DNA from: Vallitalea pronyensis
Lineage (GTDB): Bacteria > Bacillota > Clostridia > Lachnospirales > Vallitaleaceae
DNA: 64,000 nt
NCBI RefSeq assembly: GCF_018141445.1
Contig: NZ_CP058649.1
Location: 1,755,001 to 1,819,000 of the forward strand
Reading direction: 5' to 3'
Positions within the stretch are counted from its first letter, which is position 1. Each line of letters starts with the position of its first letter. The position numbers were made by a program, and so were the translations under genes. This document shows positions 39,124-47,538 of the stretch, one piece after another. The notes beneath the pieces were generated by a model. The model saw only the letters and a list, made by a program, of their open reading frames with translations. It was not told where the DNA came from and did not search any database.

Positions 39124-39984
39124 ATGAATAAGAAGATGAAAAAGCATGTGTTATTTTGGTCCTTTTTAACGCCAACACTTGCAGCTTTTTTCTTGGTTGT
39201 CATTATACCATTCTTTGTAGGTATCTATTATTCATTTACGGATTGGAATGGCATTCCCGGTAAGGCTATTTCGTGGATTGGCAGTAGTAATTATAGTAAA
39301 ATATTCAGTGATGAACAAGTGATTAAGTCCTTTTGGGTAACCATCAAATACAGTTTACTTGCTATGTTGCTCATTAATGTCATAGGGTTTTCATTGGCAT
39401 TACTGGTCACTCAAAAATTTAGAACAGCCAATTTGCTTCGCACCATATTTTTCATGCCGAATCTTATTGGCGGATTAATTTTAGGTTATGTATGGCGGTT
39501 TGTTTTCATAAAAATTGTCCCCATTATTTTTAACACAGATATGAACATGTTAGCCAAATCATCAACAGCTATTATGTCCTTGGCCATCGTCTCCACATGG
39601 CAGATGGGTGGTTACATTATGATTATTTACATTGCAGCCATTCAAGGTATACCTCAGGAATTGCTGGAAGCGGCAAAAATTGATGGTGCCAATGCATGGC
39701 AAAGAACGAAAGCCATTATTTTCCCGTTGGTTGCACCAGCTTTTACAGTGAGTTTATTTTTAACGTTATCAAGGTCCTTTATGATGTATGATGTCAATGT
39801 ATCCTTAACCAACGGTGATCCAGCTAGAAGTACGGAGCTAATAGCTATGGAAATCATCACAAAATCCTTTAAAGAATCCAATTTTGGAGAAGGGCAGGCA
39901 CAAGCCGTACTGTTTTTTGTGATTATCGCTATAATATCAATCATACAGGTATATCTTTCTAAGAAAAGGGAGTTGGAGATGTAA
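39124..39984 (+). CDS. ABC sugar importer permease (MalF/UgpA type)
   Basis: 286 residues with six membrane helices. EAA loop EAAKIDGANAWQ is present. ATG 39124 has GAGGT 6 nt upstream; a longer frame from 38983 overlaps the previous coding sequence and has no ribosome site. It overlaps the next permease by 1 nt. No ATPase gene accompanies it. Confidence 0.93.
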   Translation: MNKKMKKHVLFWSFLTPTLAAFFLVVIIPFFVGIYYSFTDWNGIPGKAISWIGSSNYSKIFSDEQVIKSFWVTIKYSLLAMLLINVIGFSLALLVTQKFRTANLLRTIFFMPNLIGGLILGYVWRFVFIKIVPIIFNTDMNMLAKSSTAIMSLAIVSTWQMGGYIMIIYIAAIQGIPQELLEAAKIDGANAWQRTKAIIFPLVAPAFTVSLFLTLSRSFMMYDVNVSLTNGDPARSTELIAMEIITKSFKESNFGEGQAQAVLFFVIIAIISIIQVYLSKKRELEM

Positions 39985-40814
39985 TGAAGAAACGAAGAAT
40001 ACGATTGATTGTTATGGAAATCATAGGTTTAGCATTAGGCATATTATATCTTGTACCTTTCTATGTGGTTGTGACAAATAGTCTTAAAAGCAAACGCAAT
40101 ATACTGGTAGATACCATAGGGCTGCCCGAAACCTTAGGTTTTGAGAATTACCCAAGAGCCATGGAGAAGATGGATTTTCTGAAATCATTGTCTAATTCAC
40201 TCATCATTACAGTTCTCAGTCTATTGTTATTAATTCTGTTTTCTTCCATGTCATCATGGGTATTGGTGAGAACAAAGACAAAGATTAGCAACGCCATTCT
40301 TCTACTGTTTGTTGCTGCAATGATGATTCCATTTCAATCCGTCATGCTGCCGCTGGTTAACCTCTTTGGTGTTGATAAGTTGAATCTTGTCAATACAAGA
40401 ATGGGTATAATCATCATGTATATAGGGTTTGGCTCCAGTATGTCAGTTTTTCTGTATCATGGTTTCATGAAAACCATTCCATTGGACTTGGAATTGGCTG
40501 CATCCATTGATGGCTGTAACCCTGTACAAACATTTGTTTATATCGTACTGCCATTAATCAAGCCTATTTCAGTGACCGTAGCCATACTCAATGGTATATG
40601 GATATGGAATGACTTTTTACTGCCGTCACTTGTTTTGCAAGATAAAGCCATACGTACCATACCTTTGGCGGCACAATACTTTTTTGGTGCTTTTTCCAAA
40701 GACTGGCATTTGGCAATGGCAGGTCTGAATCTTGCCATTATACCCATTATCATCTTTTACATATTTGCACAAAAGTATATTATCAAAGGTGTTATTTCAG
40801 GCGCAATAAAATAA
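39984..40814 (+). CDS. ABC sugar importer permease (MalG/UgpE type)
   Basis: 276 residues with six membrane helices, EAA loop core LAASIDGCNPVQ. It forms the second half of the channel. Its ATG overlaps the stop of the preceding permease (TAATG), which indicates coupled translation. The second binding lipoprotein follows after 11 nt. Confidence 0.94.
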   Translation: MKKRRIRLIVMEIIGLALGILYLVPFYVVVTNSLKSKRNILVDTIGLPETLGFENYPRAMEKMDFLKSLSNSLIITVLSLLLLILFSSMSSWVLVRTKTKISNAILLLFVAAMMIPFQSVMLPLVNLFGVDKLNLVNTRMGIIIMYIGFGSSMSVFLYHGFMKTIPLDLELAASIDGCNPVQTFVYIVLPLIKPISVTVAILNGIWIWNDFLLPSLVLQDKAIRTIPLAAQYFFGAFSKDWHLAMAGLNLAIIPIIIFYIFAQKYIIKGVISGAIK

Positions 40815-40825
40815 GGGGGAGTAAG

Positions 40826-42112
40826 ATGAAACGGTTTACACTTTACCATAAAATAATCATATGGATTGGTTTATTTGCTATTGTATTCACTGGGTGTAAA
40901 CCGTTCATGACCGATAAAAAACAAGGGGTCACAGTAGGCTCTGAAGTCGTAGAAAAAAAGCAGATTCATATTTTTCAATATAAAATCGAAATCGTTGAGC
41001 AACTGGATCAACTGGCTAGGGCTTATGAAGCCAGCCATGAAGATGTTGAAATTAAAATTACTACCTATGGAGGGCATGATTATCAGGGACTCATTAAATC
41101 AGAATTTGCATCGGGTGATGAACCGGATATTTTTAATTGTGGTGGTGAACGGGAATTAGATTTATGGTTGGATGAGTTGGAACCCTTGACCCATCAACCG
41201 TGGATTGATCATGTGCATCAAGAGGCCATTGAACCCGTTACAAAGGATGGTCACATCTATGGCATGCCCTATAATATGGAAGGATATGGCTTTCTATATA
41301 ATAAGGATATCTTCAAAGCCTGTGGGATAGATGACTTGCCAACCACCCCAAAAGCCCTGGAAGATGTTGCAAAAATCTTACAGCAGAAGGGGTATCAGCC
41401 ATTTTGCAACGGCTATCAAGAGTGGTGGGTTATCACCCATCATGGGTTTAATGCTGTTCTTGCTAATCGACATAACCCTGAGGCATTTATCAAGGGAATC
41501 ATATCGGGCCAGATAGATTTGATGGAGGACCCATTGATGCATGAATGGCTGGATTTACTTGAAATAACAATGGTTTATGGTCAAGAACATCCATTTATGA
41601 CAAGTTATTCCAGGCAAGTTGAAACCTTTGCAAAGGAAGAAGCTGCCATTATTCAACAGGGGAATTGGATTCAGATTCAATTGGACAAACTAAATCCTGA
41701 CTTGAACGTTGGTTTAATGCCTATACCTGTTGGTCAAAAGGATGGTGCAGCCATTCCTTATGGTGTGCCCATGTACTGGGTGGTTAACAAAGAATCACAT
41801 GTCAAAGATGAGGCAAAAGATTTTTTGAATTGGCTGGTCACATCTGATATGGGTAAACAGTATATGATTGAAGAATTAAAGTTCATACCAGCCTTCAACC
41901 ATGTACACTATAAAAGCAAGCAGCTTGGAGACATCGCTTCTGAAATTGAGGCATATTATAATGAAGGAAAAGTATATGGATGGAGTTGGACGTCTTTACC
42001 ACCAGGCAGTCCCAATGAGATGTACCAATTCTTTGAGCAGTTTTTAAACAATGAGATAAACCGTGAGCAATTAATCAATAAAATTAAAGCCATGCTGCAT
42101 CAATTAAAATAG
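40826..42112 (+). CDS. ABC importer binding lipoprotein, second of two paralogues
   Basis: 428 residues. Lipobox FTGC with C24. It shares FQYKIEIVEQLD, the DIFNCGG region, GVPMYWVVNKES and the C-terminal layout with the lipoprotein at 37686, but diverges elsewhere. Two binding proteins for one permease pair may widen the range of substrates or one may act as the signal input for the histidine kinase. AAGGGGGAG precedes ATG. A strong terminator follows. Confidence 0.93.
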   Translation: MKRFTLYHKIIIWIGLFAIVFTGCKPFMTDKKQGVTVGSEVVEKKQIHIFQYKIEIVEQLDQLARAYEASHEDVEIKITTYGGHDYQGLIKSEFASGDEPDIFNCGGERELDLWLDELEPLTHQPWIDHVHQEAIEPVTKDGHIYGMPYNMEGYGFLYNKDIFKACGIDDLPTTPKALEDVAKILQQKGYQPFCNGYQEWWVITHHGFNAVLANRHNPEAFIKGIISGQIDLMEDPLMHEWLDLLEITMVYGQEHPFMTSYSRQVETFAKEEAAIIQQGNWIQIQLDKLNPDLNVGLMPIPVGQKDGAAIPYGVPMYWVVNKESHVKDEAKDFLNWLVTSDMGKQYMIEELKFIPAFNHVHYKSKQLGDIASEIEAYYNEGKVYGWSWTSLPPGSPNEMYQFFEQFLNNEINREQLINKIKAMLHQLK

Positions 42113-42114
42113 GT

Positions 42115-42151
42115 AACCCCCTCAATTAAGTCGTTCATTGAGGGGGTTTTT
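42115..42151. terminator. Strong terminator between convergent importer and GH13 genes
   Basis: A perfect 12-bp stem (AACCCCCTCAAT and its complement) with a 10-nt loop and TTTTT closes the importer operon; it lies 16 bp from the end of the convergent GH13 gene. Confidence 0.92.
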
Positions 42152-42166
42152 ACGAGCAGATAAGAC

Positions 42167-43837
42167 TTAGATGACTACAACAAGTGCTTCATAAGGCTTC
42201 ATGGTTAAATGGGATAGGTCTGGTATTTGGGTTATGTTATCATTACTAATGACAACTTGGCTAGCCCTATAGGGAAGGCATAGTTGTGTTTCAGATTCAG
42301 AAAAATTGGTGAGAATAAGTAGCCTCTGCTCTTGGTATTGTCTGATGTAAGCAAAGATGGTATCATGTTCGGGCATGATGAGTGTGTAATCACCATAGAC
42401 GATTATAGGGGAATACACACTGTCTTTTCTTAATTGAATCAGTTGTTGATAATAATAAAAAACCGAGTTGGAATCATCCAGTGCCTGCTTCACATTGATG
42501 GCTTGGTAATGGGGATTAAGTTTGAGCCAAGGGCTGCCTTTGGTGAAACCACCACCTTCACTGCTGTCCCAACACATGGGAACACGGCCATTATCACGTG
42601 AAAAGGGTTGGATGCGCTTTAATGCTTCTTGTCCAGTGAGCTTATAATCGTGAACCATCACATCATACTTATGATGATCCATAAGGTCATTGTAGTCCTC
42701 AATGGTGTCATAATAGGTATTGGTAAAACCAATTTCCTCACCTTGATAGACATAGGGTGTTCCTGGCATAAAGTGCAATAAAGTACCCAGCATCTTAGCA
42801 CTTTCTATCCGATAGGGGCCTTCGTTGCCAAATCTGGAAACTGTCCTTGCTTGATCGTGATTGCTCCAATAATTGGAATTCCACCCCTTTAGATGAAGTT
42901 CATTTTGCCATTTGCTTAGAACAGATTTTAATGCAATTAGATCAAGAGGTTTTTTAGCAGATAGCATGGTTGACTTATCAAGGTTCATGTGCTCAAATTG
43001 GAAGATCATATCCAATTCCTTACGATGGGGGTGGGAATAAAATTTTCCTTCTCTTGGTGTCACATAAGGTGTTTCACCAACGGTTACAATGTCATAATGT
43101 TGCAGCACTTGATCATGCATTTCTCTTAAATACTCATGTGTGCGGCTATTATTAGCCCAGTACTCCCATCCAGGAACGCCTTCATCCATGATGGAAGCAT
43201 CACGAAAGTCAATGGGTTTTCCAATCATATTAATGACATCCATTCTAAAACCTCGAATACCTTTTTGAAGCCACCAGTGCATCATGTCATAAACTGCTTG
43301 TCGAACGTCTTCATTAGCCCAATTCAGGTCCGGCTGTTTTTTGCTGAATAGATGCAAATAATATTCACCTGTGGTATCGTTGTATTCCCAAGCAGATCGC
43401 GTAAAATAAGAACCCCAATTATTGGGTGGGGAGCCATCTTCTTTAGGAGAACGCCATATATACCAGTCTCGTTTTGGGTTGTCTAGGCTGCTTTTTGATT
43501 CCAGAAACCATGGATGTTCATCGGAAGTATGATTGACCACAAGGTCCATCATTAAATAAATGCCTCTTTTTTTACCTTCATGAATAAGGCACTCCATATC
43601 TTCCATGGTTCCAAAAAGAGAATCAATAGCATAATAATCACGGATATCATAACCATTATCATCCATGGGTGATGCATACACTGGACTTAACCAGATGATA
43701 TCAACACCAAGTTTTTTTAAGTAATCCAGTTTGGTAATGATACCACGTAGATCACCAGTACCTGAACCTGTGGTATCCTTGAATGATCGGGGGTATATTT
43801 GGTATATAACACTTTTGTGCCACCATTTTTTTTCCAT
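42167..43837 (-). CDS. GH13 alpha-glucosidase, oligo-1,6-glucosidase-like
   Basis: 556 residues, the usual length of oligo-1,6-glucosidases. The nucleophile is D200 (GFRMDVINMI), the acid/base E255 (VGETPYV) and the third Asp lies in SNHDQART. Val follows the nucleophile; in this family Val favours alpha-1,6 and Thr favours alpha-1,4 bonds. The start was set at the second ATG (43837), 8 nt after AAGGAGGT; ATG 43843 is too close. It is cytoplasmic and probably co-transcribed with the sulfatase 124 bp upstream, or driven by its own site at 43903-43934. Confidence 0.93.
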   Translation of the reverse strand: MEKKWWHKSVIYQIYPRSFKDTTGSGTGDLRGIITKLDYLKKLGVDIIWLSPVYASPMDDNGYDIRDYYAIDSLFGTMEDMECLIHEGKKRGIYLMMDLVVNHTSDEHPWFLESKSSLDNPKRDWYIWRSPKEDGSPPNNWGSYFTRSAWEYNDTTGEYYLHLFSKKQPDLNWANEDVRQAVYDMMHWWLQKGIRGFRMDVINMIGKPIDFRDASIMDEGVPGWEYWANNSRTHEYLREMHDQVLQHYDIVTVGETPYVTPREGKFYSHPHRKELDMIFQFEHMNLDKSTMLSAKKPLDLIALKSVLSKWQNELHLKGWNSNYWSNHDQARTVSRFGNEGPYRIESAKMLGTLLHFMPGTPYVYQGEEIGFTNTYYDTIEDYNDLMDHHKYDVMVHDYKLTGQEALKRIQPFSRDNGRVPMCWDSSEGGGFTKGSPWLKLNPHYQAINVKQALDDSNSVFYYYQQLIQLRKDSVYSPIIVYGDYTLIMPEHDTIFAYIRQYQEQRLLILTNFSESETQLCLPYRASQVVISNDNITQIPDLSHLTMKPYEALVVVI

Positions 43838-43902
43838 TATCATGACCTCCTTCAGTCGTCATACGTTGAGTGTAGCATAATGGAAGTGACACTTAAACAT
43901 AG

Positions 43903-43934
43903 GGTCAATATTGACTGCTATATTGGTCAAGATT
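43903..43934 (-). promoter_or_regulatory. Direct repeats with AraC-like spacing upstream of GH13
   Basis: GGTCAATATT and GGTCAAGATT are direct repeats whose starts are 22 bp apart, two helical turns. This is the layout of many AraC-family sites, and an AraC regulator is encoded at 45844. Confidence 0.4.
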
Positions 43935-43960
43935 ATCTGCTAAATGTAATCATAAGATAA

Positions 43961-45682
43961 CTATAGGATGGCGTTATTTGATTGCAACACCAAGCGAATA
44001 CCTCTCAAATCACAGACATGGTTACCGGTCATGGATGTGGCTTGAAGGGTTAACAAACCTTTTACATGGGGAAGATAGATGGAGCCAAGAACCATGGTAT
44101 AGAATGCTTTGTCATAAGATTCTTCTCGCATAACACGGTCCTCTTGGTCTTTTATTTCAGATTCATAGCTTTCTAATAACCTACCCTGAAGGGTATGATC
44201 ACCAAAGGTTAATTGGAGCGCTGTACCAATGCTGCTTTTTTCACAGGTATATTTCAGTTCCACTAGATAATGACCTGCTTGCTGTACATCAATAGCCCAT
44301 GATAAGGTATCTTTTATGTCACGCCAATGAACAATATAGGATGCATTAGGGTGGATAGAACTCCATGTAAGCTTACCTTTTAGATCAGCATCTTGTGCGG
44401 GTAAATCCGTGTATGGAAAGGCTTCATACCCTACTGGAATGGATGGATCAGACACTTCTTTTGGAAGACTGTTGTCAAAGTCATTGATTGCACGGGTTAA
44501 AGTGGCAAATGTATCAGGGTGTTCTTGGGATATATCTTGATGTTGCCCTATATCCTTTGTCATGTCATATAAGCCTTTAAGACGACCACCTGCTCGAAAG
44601 GTGTTAGACCTTACACTTATGATGGATTGTTCATGGGTAGACGTGACTTTTTTAGCGAATATTAAACGATTAGGATACAACTCTTTTTTACCAAAAAGTA
44701 AGGGTGTTATGTCAAACCCATCCAAAGGCTTGTGGGTTGTTAGAGGGGTTGCCGTTAGGCTGGTTAAAGTAGGTAATAAGTCAATGGCACCAGCTATTTC
44801 ATCAATGGATAACCCTTTTGGAATATGATTTTTCCAAGTAATGGAACATGGACTTTTTACACCACCTTCTTCCACATCACCTTTGATACCCTGCATACCG
44901 CCATTCCACCTAACGGTATTGGGGCCATTATCGGAAAAATAGACAATGATGGTGTCTTCCATCAGCTTTAGGTCATCAAGGGTTTGCAGAAGACGGCCAA
45001 CATTCCAGTCAATGTTCTCACACATGGCAAGTACAGAGCGGGTACGTAATAAGTCTTCCCGTTCAGGTTCATCTGCTCTAAGTTTGACATTTTCATTGGT
45101 GAATCGATTAAAATACTTGTCAGGCACTTGAAACGGTGAATGAGGTGTGTTCAACGGTATATAGCAAAAGAAGGGATGGTCTTTATTTTGCTTAATAAAA
45201 TCAATAGCCCCATCGGTAAGGGCATCTGTCAGATAACCTTCTGATTGATATTCTTTCCCATTATGCTCAATGGTACTATCAAAATAATGACTCCAATGCC
45301 CACAGCAATAACCGATAAATTCTTCGAATCCCCGTCCATTAGGATGATAAGGGTATTGCAGTCCGCTGTGCCATTTGCCAAAACACCCTGTCTTATAGCC
45401 ATTCTCTAAGAATAGGTCCCCAATGGTTTTTTCATCCAGATTAATTCGTTCAGCTCGCCTCGTTACACCCCTCACACCCGTTCGACTATAGTATCTGCCT
45501 GTCAAAAATTCAGAACGGGTTGGGGCGCAGAGTGGCTGAACAAAGAAGTTATTTAAAACAGCCCCTTCTTCTGCAAGTGCATCAATATGAGGTGTTGCAA
45601 GATTGGTGTTTCCAGTTCTACTTAAATCCCCATAGCCTTGATCATCCGTTAAGATAACCATTACATTTGGTTTTTTTTTCAT
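43961..45682 (-). CDS. S1-family sulfatase with C-terminal extension
   Basis: 573 residues. Formylglycine site C52 in C-A-P-T-R followed by SEFLTGR; metal segments LTDDQGYGD and YFSDNGPN. A C-terminal beta-rich extension of about 150 residues resembles that of the sulfatase at 8782 (both share the phrase layout after the core), so they are probably related within one S1 subfamily. GGAGG lies 6 nt before ATG. It is divergent from an AraC regulator and upstream of GH13 on the same strand. Confidence 0.94.
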   Translation of the reverse strand: MKKKPNVMVILTDDQGYGDLSRTGNTNLATPHIDALAEEGAVLNNFFVQPLCAPTRSEFLTGRYYSRTGVRGVTRRAERINLDEKTIGDLFLENGYKTGCFGKWHSGLQYPYHPNGRGFEEFIGYCCGHWSHYFDSTIEHNGKEYQSEGYLTDALTDGAIDFIKQNKDHPFFCYIPLNTPHSPFQVPDKYFNRFTNENVKLRADEPEREDLLRTRSVLAMCENIDWNVGRLLQTLDDLKLMEDTIIVYFSDNGPNTVRWNGGMQGIKGDVEEGGVKSPCSITWKNHIPKGLSIDEIAGAIDLLPTLTSLTATPLTTHKPLDGFDITPLLFGKKELYPNRLIFAKKVTSTHEQSIISVRSNTFRAGGRLKGLYDMTKDIGQHQDISQEHPDTFATLTRAINDFDNSLPKEVSDPSIPVGYEAFPYTDLPAQDADLKGKLTWSSIHPNASYIVHWRDIKDTLSWAIDVQQAGHYLVELKYTCEKSSIGTALQLTFGDHTLQGRLLESYESEIKDQEDRVMREESYDKAFYTMVLGSIYLPHVKGLLTLQATSMTGNHVCDLRGIRLVLQSNNAIL

Positions 45683-45791
45683 AATAACCTCCGTCTGCTT
45701 TATTATCTGCTTTTACGCTATATTATCACACATGAATAGCAGAATAGAATGAGTAAATATTTAGAAACATGTGGAATGGTGTTAAAATTGA

Positions 45792-45819
45792 TTGAGGAAA
45801 AGAGATGTTATGGTATAAT
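45792..45819 (+). promoter_or_regulatory. Sigma-A promoter for the AraC regulator at 45844
   Basis: TTGAGG, a 16-nt spacer and perfect TATAAT lie 25 bp before ATG; GGAGGT is placed well for translation. Confidence 0.65.
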
Positions 45820-45843
45820 GATTGAGGGGAATGGAGGTGTTCT

Positions 45844-46665
45844 ATGCCTACAATTCAATATGCTATTGATGATAGGGTACAGATAAACGGAGCAGTATTT
45901 GTAAACAGAAAGCCTGAAGATCATGTGGATAAGCCCTTCCTATTTACACCTAAATTACATTTGCTTCAATATTTTATTGAAGCAGACAGGCACGTTATGA
46001 TACGAGGTAAGGAAAAGCATATTGGGGATGGCTATATGATGTTTTCATGTGCAAATGAACCGTATACATCCTATCGCCACCTAAAAACGACCAAGGCCAT
46101 TAATATTCAATTTACAACCCGTCATATGAGGGAACATATTGTCGATAAAAGGCTGGCATCAGCATTAGAACGAAACATACACCTTCCATTTATCTATGAT
46201 ATGAATGGACATAGCACCATCTATTATATGTTTAATGAGCTTTTATACTTATCTTCTTCCCATGATGACATGAACATGTTAAAGGCGGAGGTATTATTGA
46301 AGCAAATTCTCATTGAAATTGCTGGCTTTTATAAGAAAGGCGCCGTTAAACACCAGCAGGGGCTGCTCTATTCCATAGAGTGCTTAGAGAGAAACTATCA
46401 TATGAATTATAAAATAGATACATTGGCAGATATGGCAAATATGAGTCGCAGTGCGTACATTAAAGCTTTTAAACGACAGACTGGATCAAGTGTTGCCAGC
46501 TATGCCATGAAGGTGAAAATAGGGATAGCCGCTATGCTGCTCACAACGGAACCAAGCATGAAAGTGAAAGATATCGCAGAACAGTTAGGCTTTTGTGATG
46601 CGTTTTATTTCTCCAATACCTTTAAGAAACATACAGGAAAATCACCTAAGGCTTATCGCAATTAG
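45844..46665 (+). CDS. AraC-family transcriptional regulator
   Basis: 273 residues. The N-terminal ~150 residues form an effector-sensing domain without an obvious membrane part. The C-terminal double helix-turn-helix covers residues ~175-272 (IDTLADMANMSRSAYIKAFK; VKDIAEQLGFCDAFYFSNTF). It is divergent from the sulfatase at 43961-45682 with 161 bp between them and probably activates the sulfatase and GH13 genes. It differs clearly in sequence from the AraC regulator at 7800. Confidence 0.93.
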   Translation: MPTIQYAIDDRVQINGAVFVNRKPEDHVDKPFLFTPKLHLLQYFIEADRHVMIRGKEKHIGDGYMMFSCANEPYTSYRHLKTTKAINIQFTTRHMREHIVDKRLASALERNIHLPFIYDMNGHSTIYYMFNELLYLSSSHDDMNMLKAEVLLKQILIEIAGFYKKGAVKHQQGLLYSIECLERNYHMNYKIDTLADMANMSRSAYIKAFKRQTGSSVASYAMKVKIGIAAMLLTTEPSMKVKDIAEQLGFCDAFYFSNTFKKHTGKSPKAYRN

Positions 46666-46674
46666 AGGTGTTCA

Positions 46675-46707
46675 GCATCCAACTATTTGCATGCCATAAT
46701 TGGATGC
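46675..46707 (+). terminator. Weak hairpin after the AraC regulator
   Basis: GCATCCAACTAT and ATAATTGGATGC pair with one mismatch around a 9-nt loop. No T-run follows, so termination is uncertain. Confidence 0.4.
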
Positions 46708-46759
46708 AATTCATAGCAAAGATTACATGTTCCGTCATGTTTCAACGCATGAATATGTA

Positions 46760-46788
46760 TTGACGAAGCACAGAGTTAGTAATAAAAT
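46760..46788 (+). promoter_or_regulatory. Sigma-A promoter for the flotillin cassette
   Basis: TTGACG, a 17-nt spacer and TAAAAT lie about 130 nt before the first gene. The long leader holds a CAATT/AATTG inverted repeat and the hairpin CTTGC-TTC-GCAAG near 46867. Confidence 0.7.
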
Positions 46789-46921
46789 TAAATATATAAT
46801 ATATATATATTATTGTTGTTTATTTTTGCTGATACATATTTTTCAATTTTTTGAATTGAACAAACAGCTTGCTTCGCAAGGCGCCACGTAGTCGCTTTGC
46901 TCTAGAGTTAGGGGGGGTGTT

Positions 46922-47533
46922 ATGTTAGAGTTGCTAAAATATGCTTTTACAGGTGTAAATGTTATACCTACTGTGTTATTAGGATTAGTATTGTTATACT
47001 GGATTATTGCTATTATTGGTGCACTTGATTTTGACTTTTTAGACATTGACTTAGACTTAGACGGTGCTGAACAGGGTCCATTCTATGGGATATTAGCGTT
47101 TCTTAATGTGGCGGAATTGCCCTTTATGTTAGTTTTTAGCCTGTTGGTTTTGATTTTCTGGATGTTAGCTATGTTTATGTATTATATACCTGTACCTGTA
47201 GGAGGTTTACTTAATGGCTTATTGTTTATACCAGCCATCGGTGTGAGTATGATGATAACGAAGTTTGTGACCATGCCACTAAAAGGTATATTTAAGTATA
47301 GCAACATGCAAGATGAGAGAGGAAATGGGGTCATAGAAGAACTATGCACGCTGACCTGCAACGTGAACAATGGACGTTTAGGTCAGGCAAAAATTAAGAG
47401 GGATGGCGCGTCAATCGTCATTAATGTCAAGTCAGAATTTGATGGAGAGTCCTTTAATAAAGATGAGGTTGCATTCGTTAGCAGAAAAGATGAGGAAAAA
47501 AATGTATATTATATAATAAAAATTAAGGAGTGA
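46922..47533 (+). CDS. YqiJ/NfeD-like membrane protein with OB-fold
   Basis: 203 residues. Three hydrophobic helices (about 15-36, 60-85, 92-118) precede a C-terminal soluble beta domain (~130-203) of the OB-fold NfeD kind. An acidic stretch near 37-48 (DFDFLDIDLDLDGA) follows the first helix. Proteins of this type pair with flotillins; here the flotillin gene starts 5 nt downstream. The likely role is as membrane partner or anchor for the flotillin. GGGGGGTG lies before ATG. Confidence 0.82.
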   Translation: MLELLKYAFTGVNVIPTVLLGLVLLYWIIAIIGALDFDFLDIDLDLDGAEQGPFYGILAFLNVAELPFMLVFSLLVLIFWMLAMFMYYIPVPVGGLLNGLLFIPAIGVSMMITKFVTMPLKGIFKYSNMQDERGNGVIEELCTLTCNVNNGRLGQAKIKRDGASIVINVKSEFDGESFNKDEVAFVSRKDEEKNVYYIIKIKE

Positions 47534-47538
47534 ATACA

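Noticed and set aside
46700..46891. Open frame of about 63 codons between the AraC gene and the flotillin cassette
   Set aside because: No ribosome site, it spans the cassette promoter and its sequence is an AT-driven run of Ile and Tyr.
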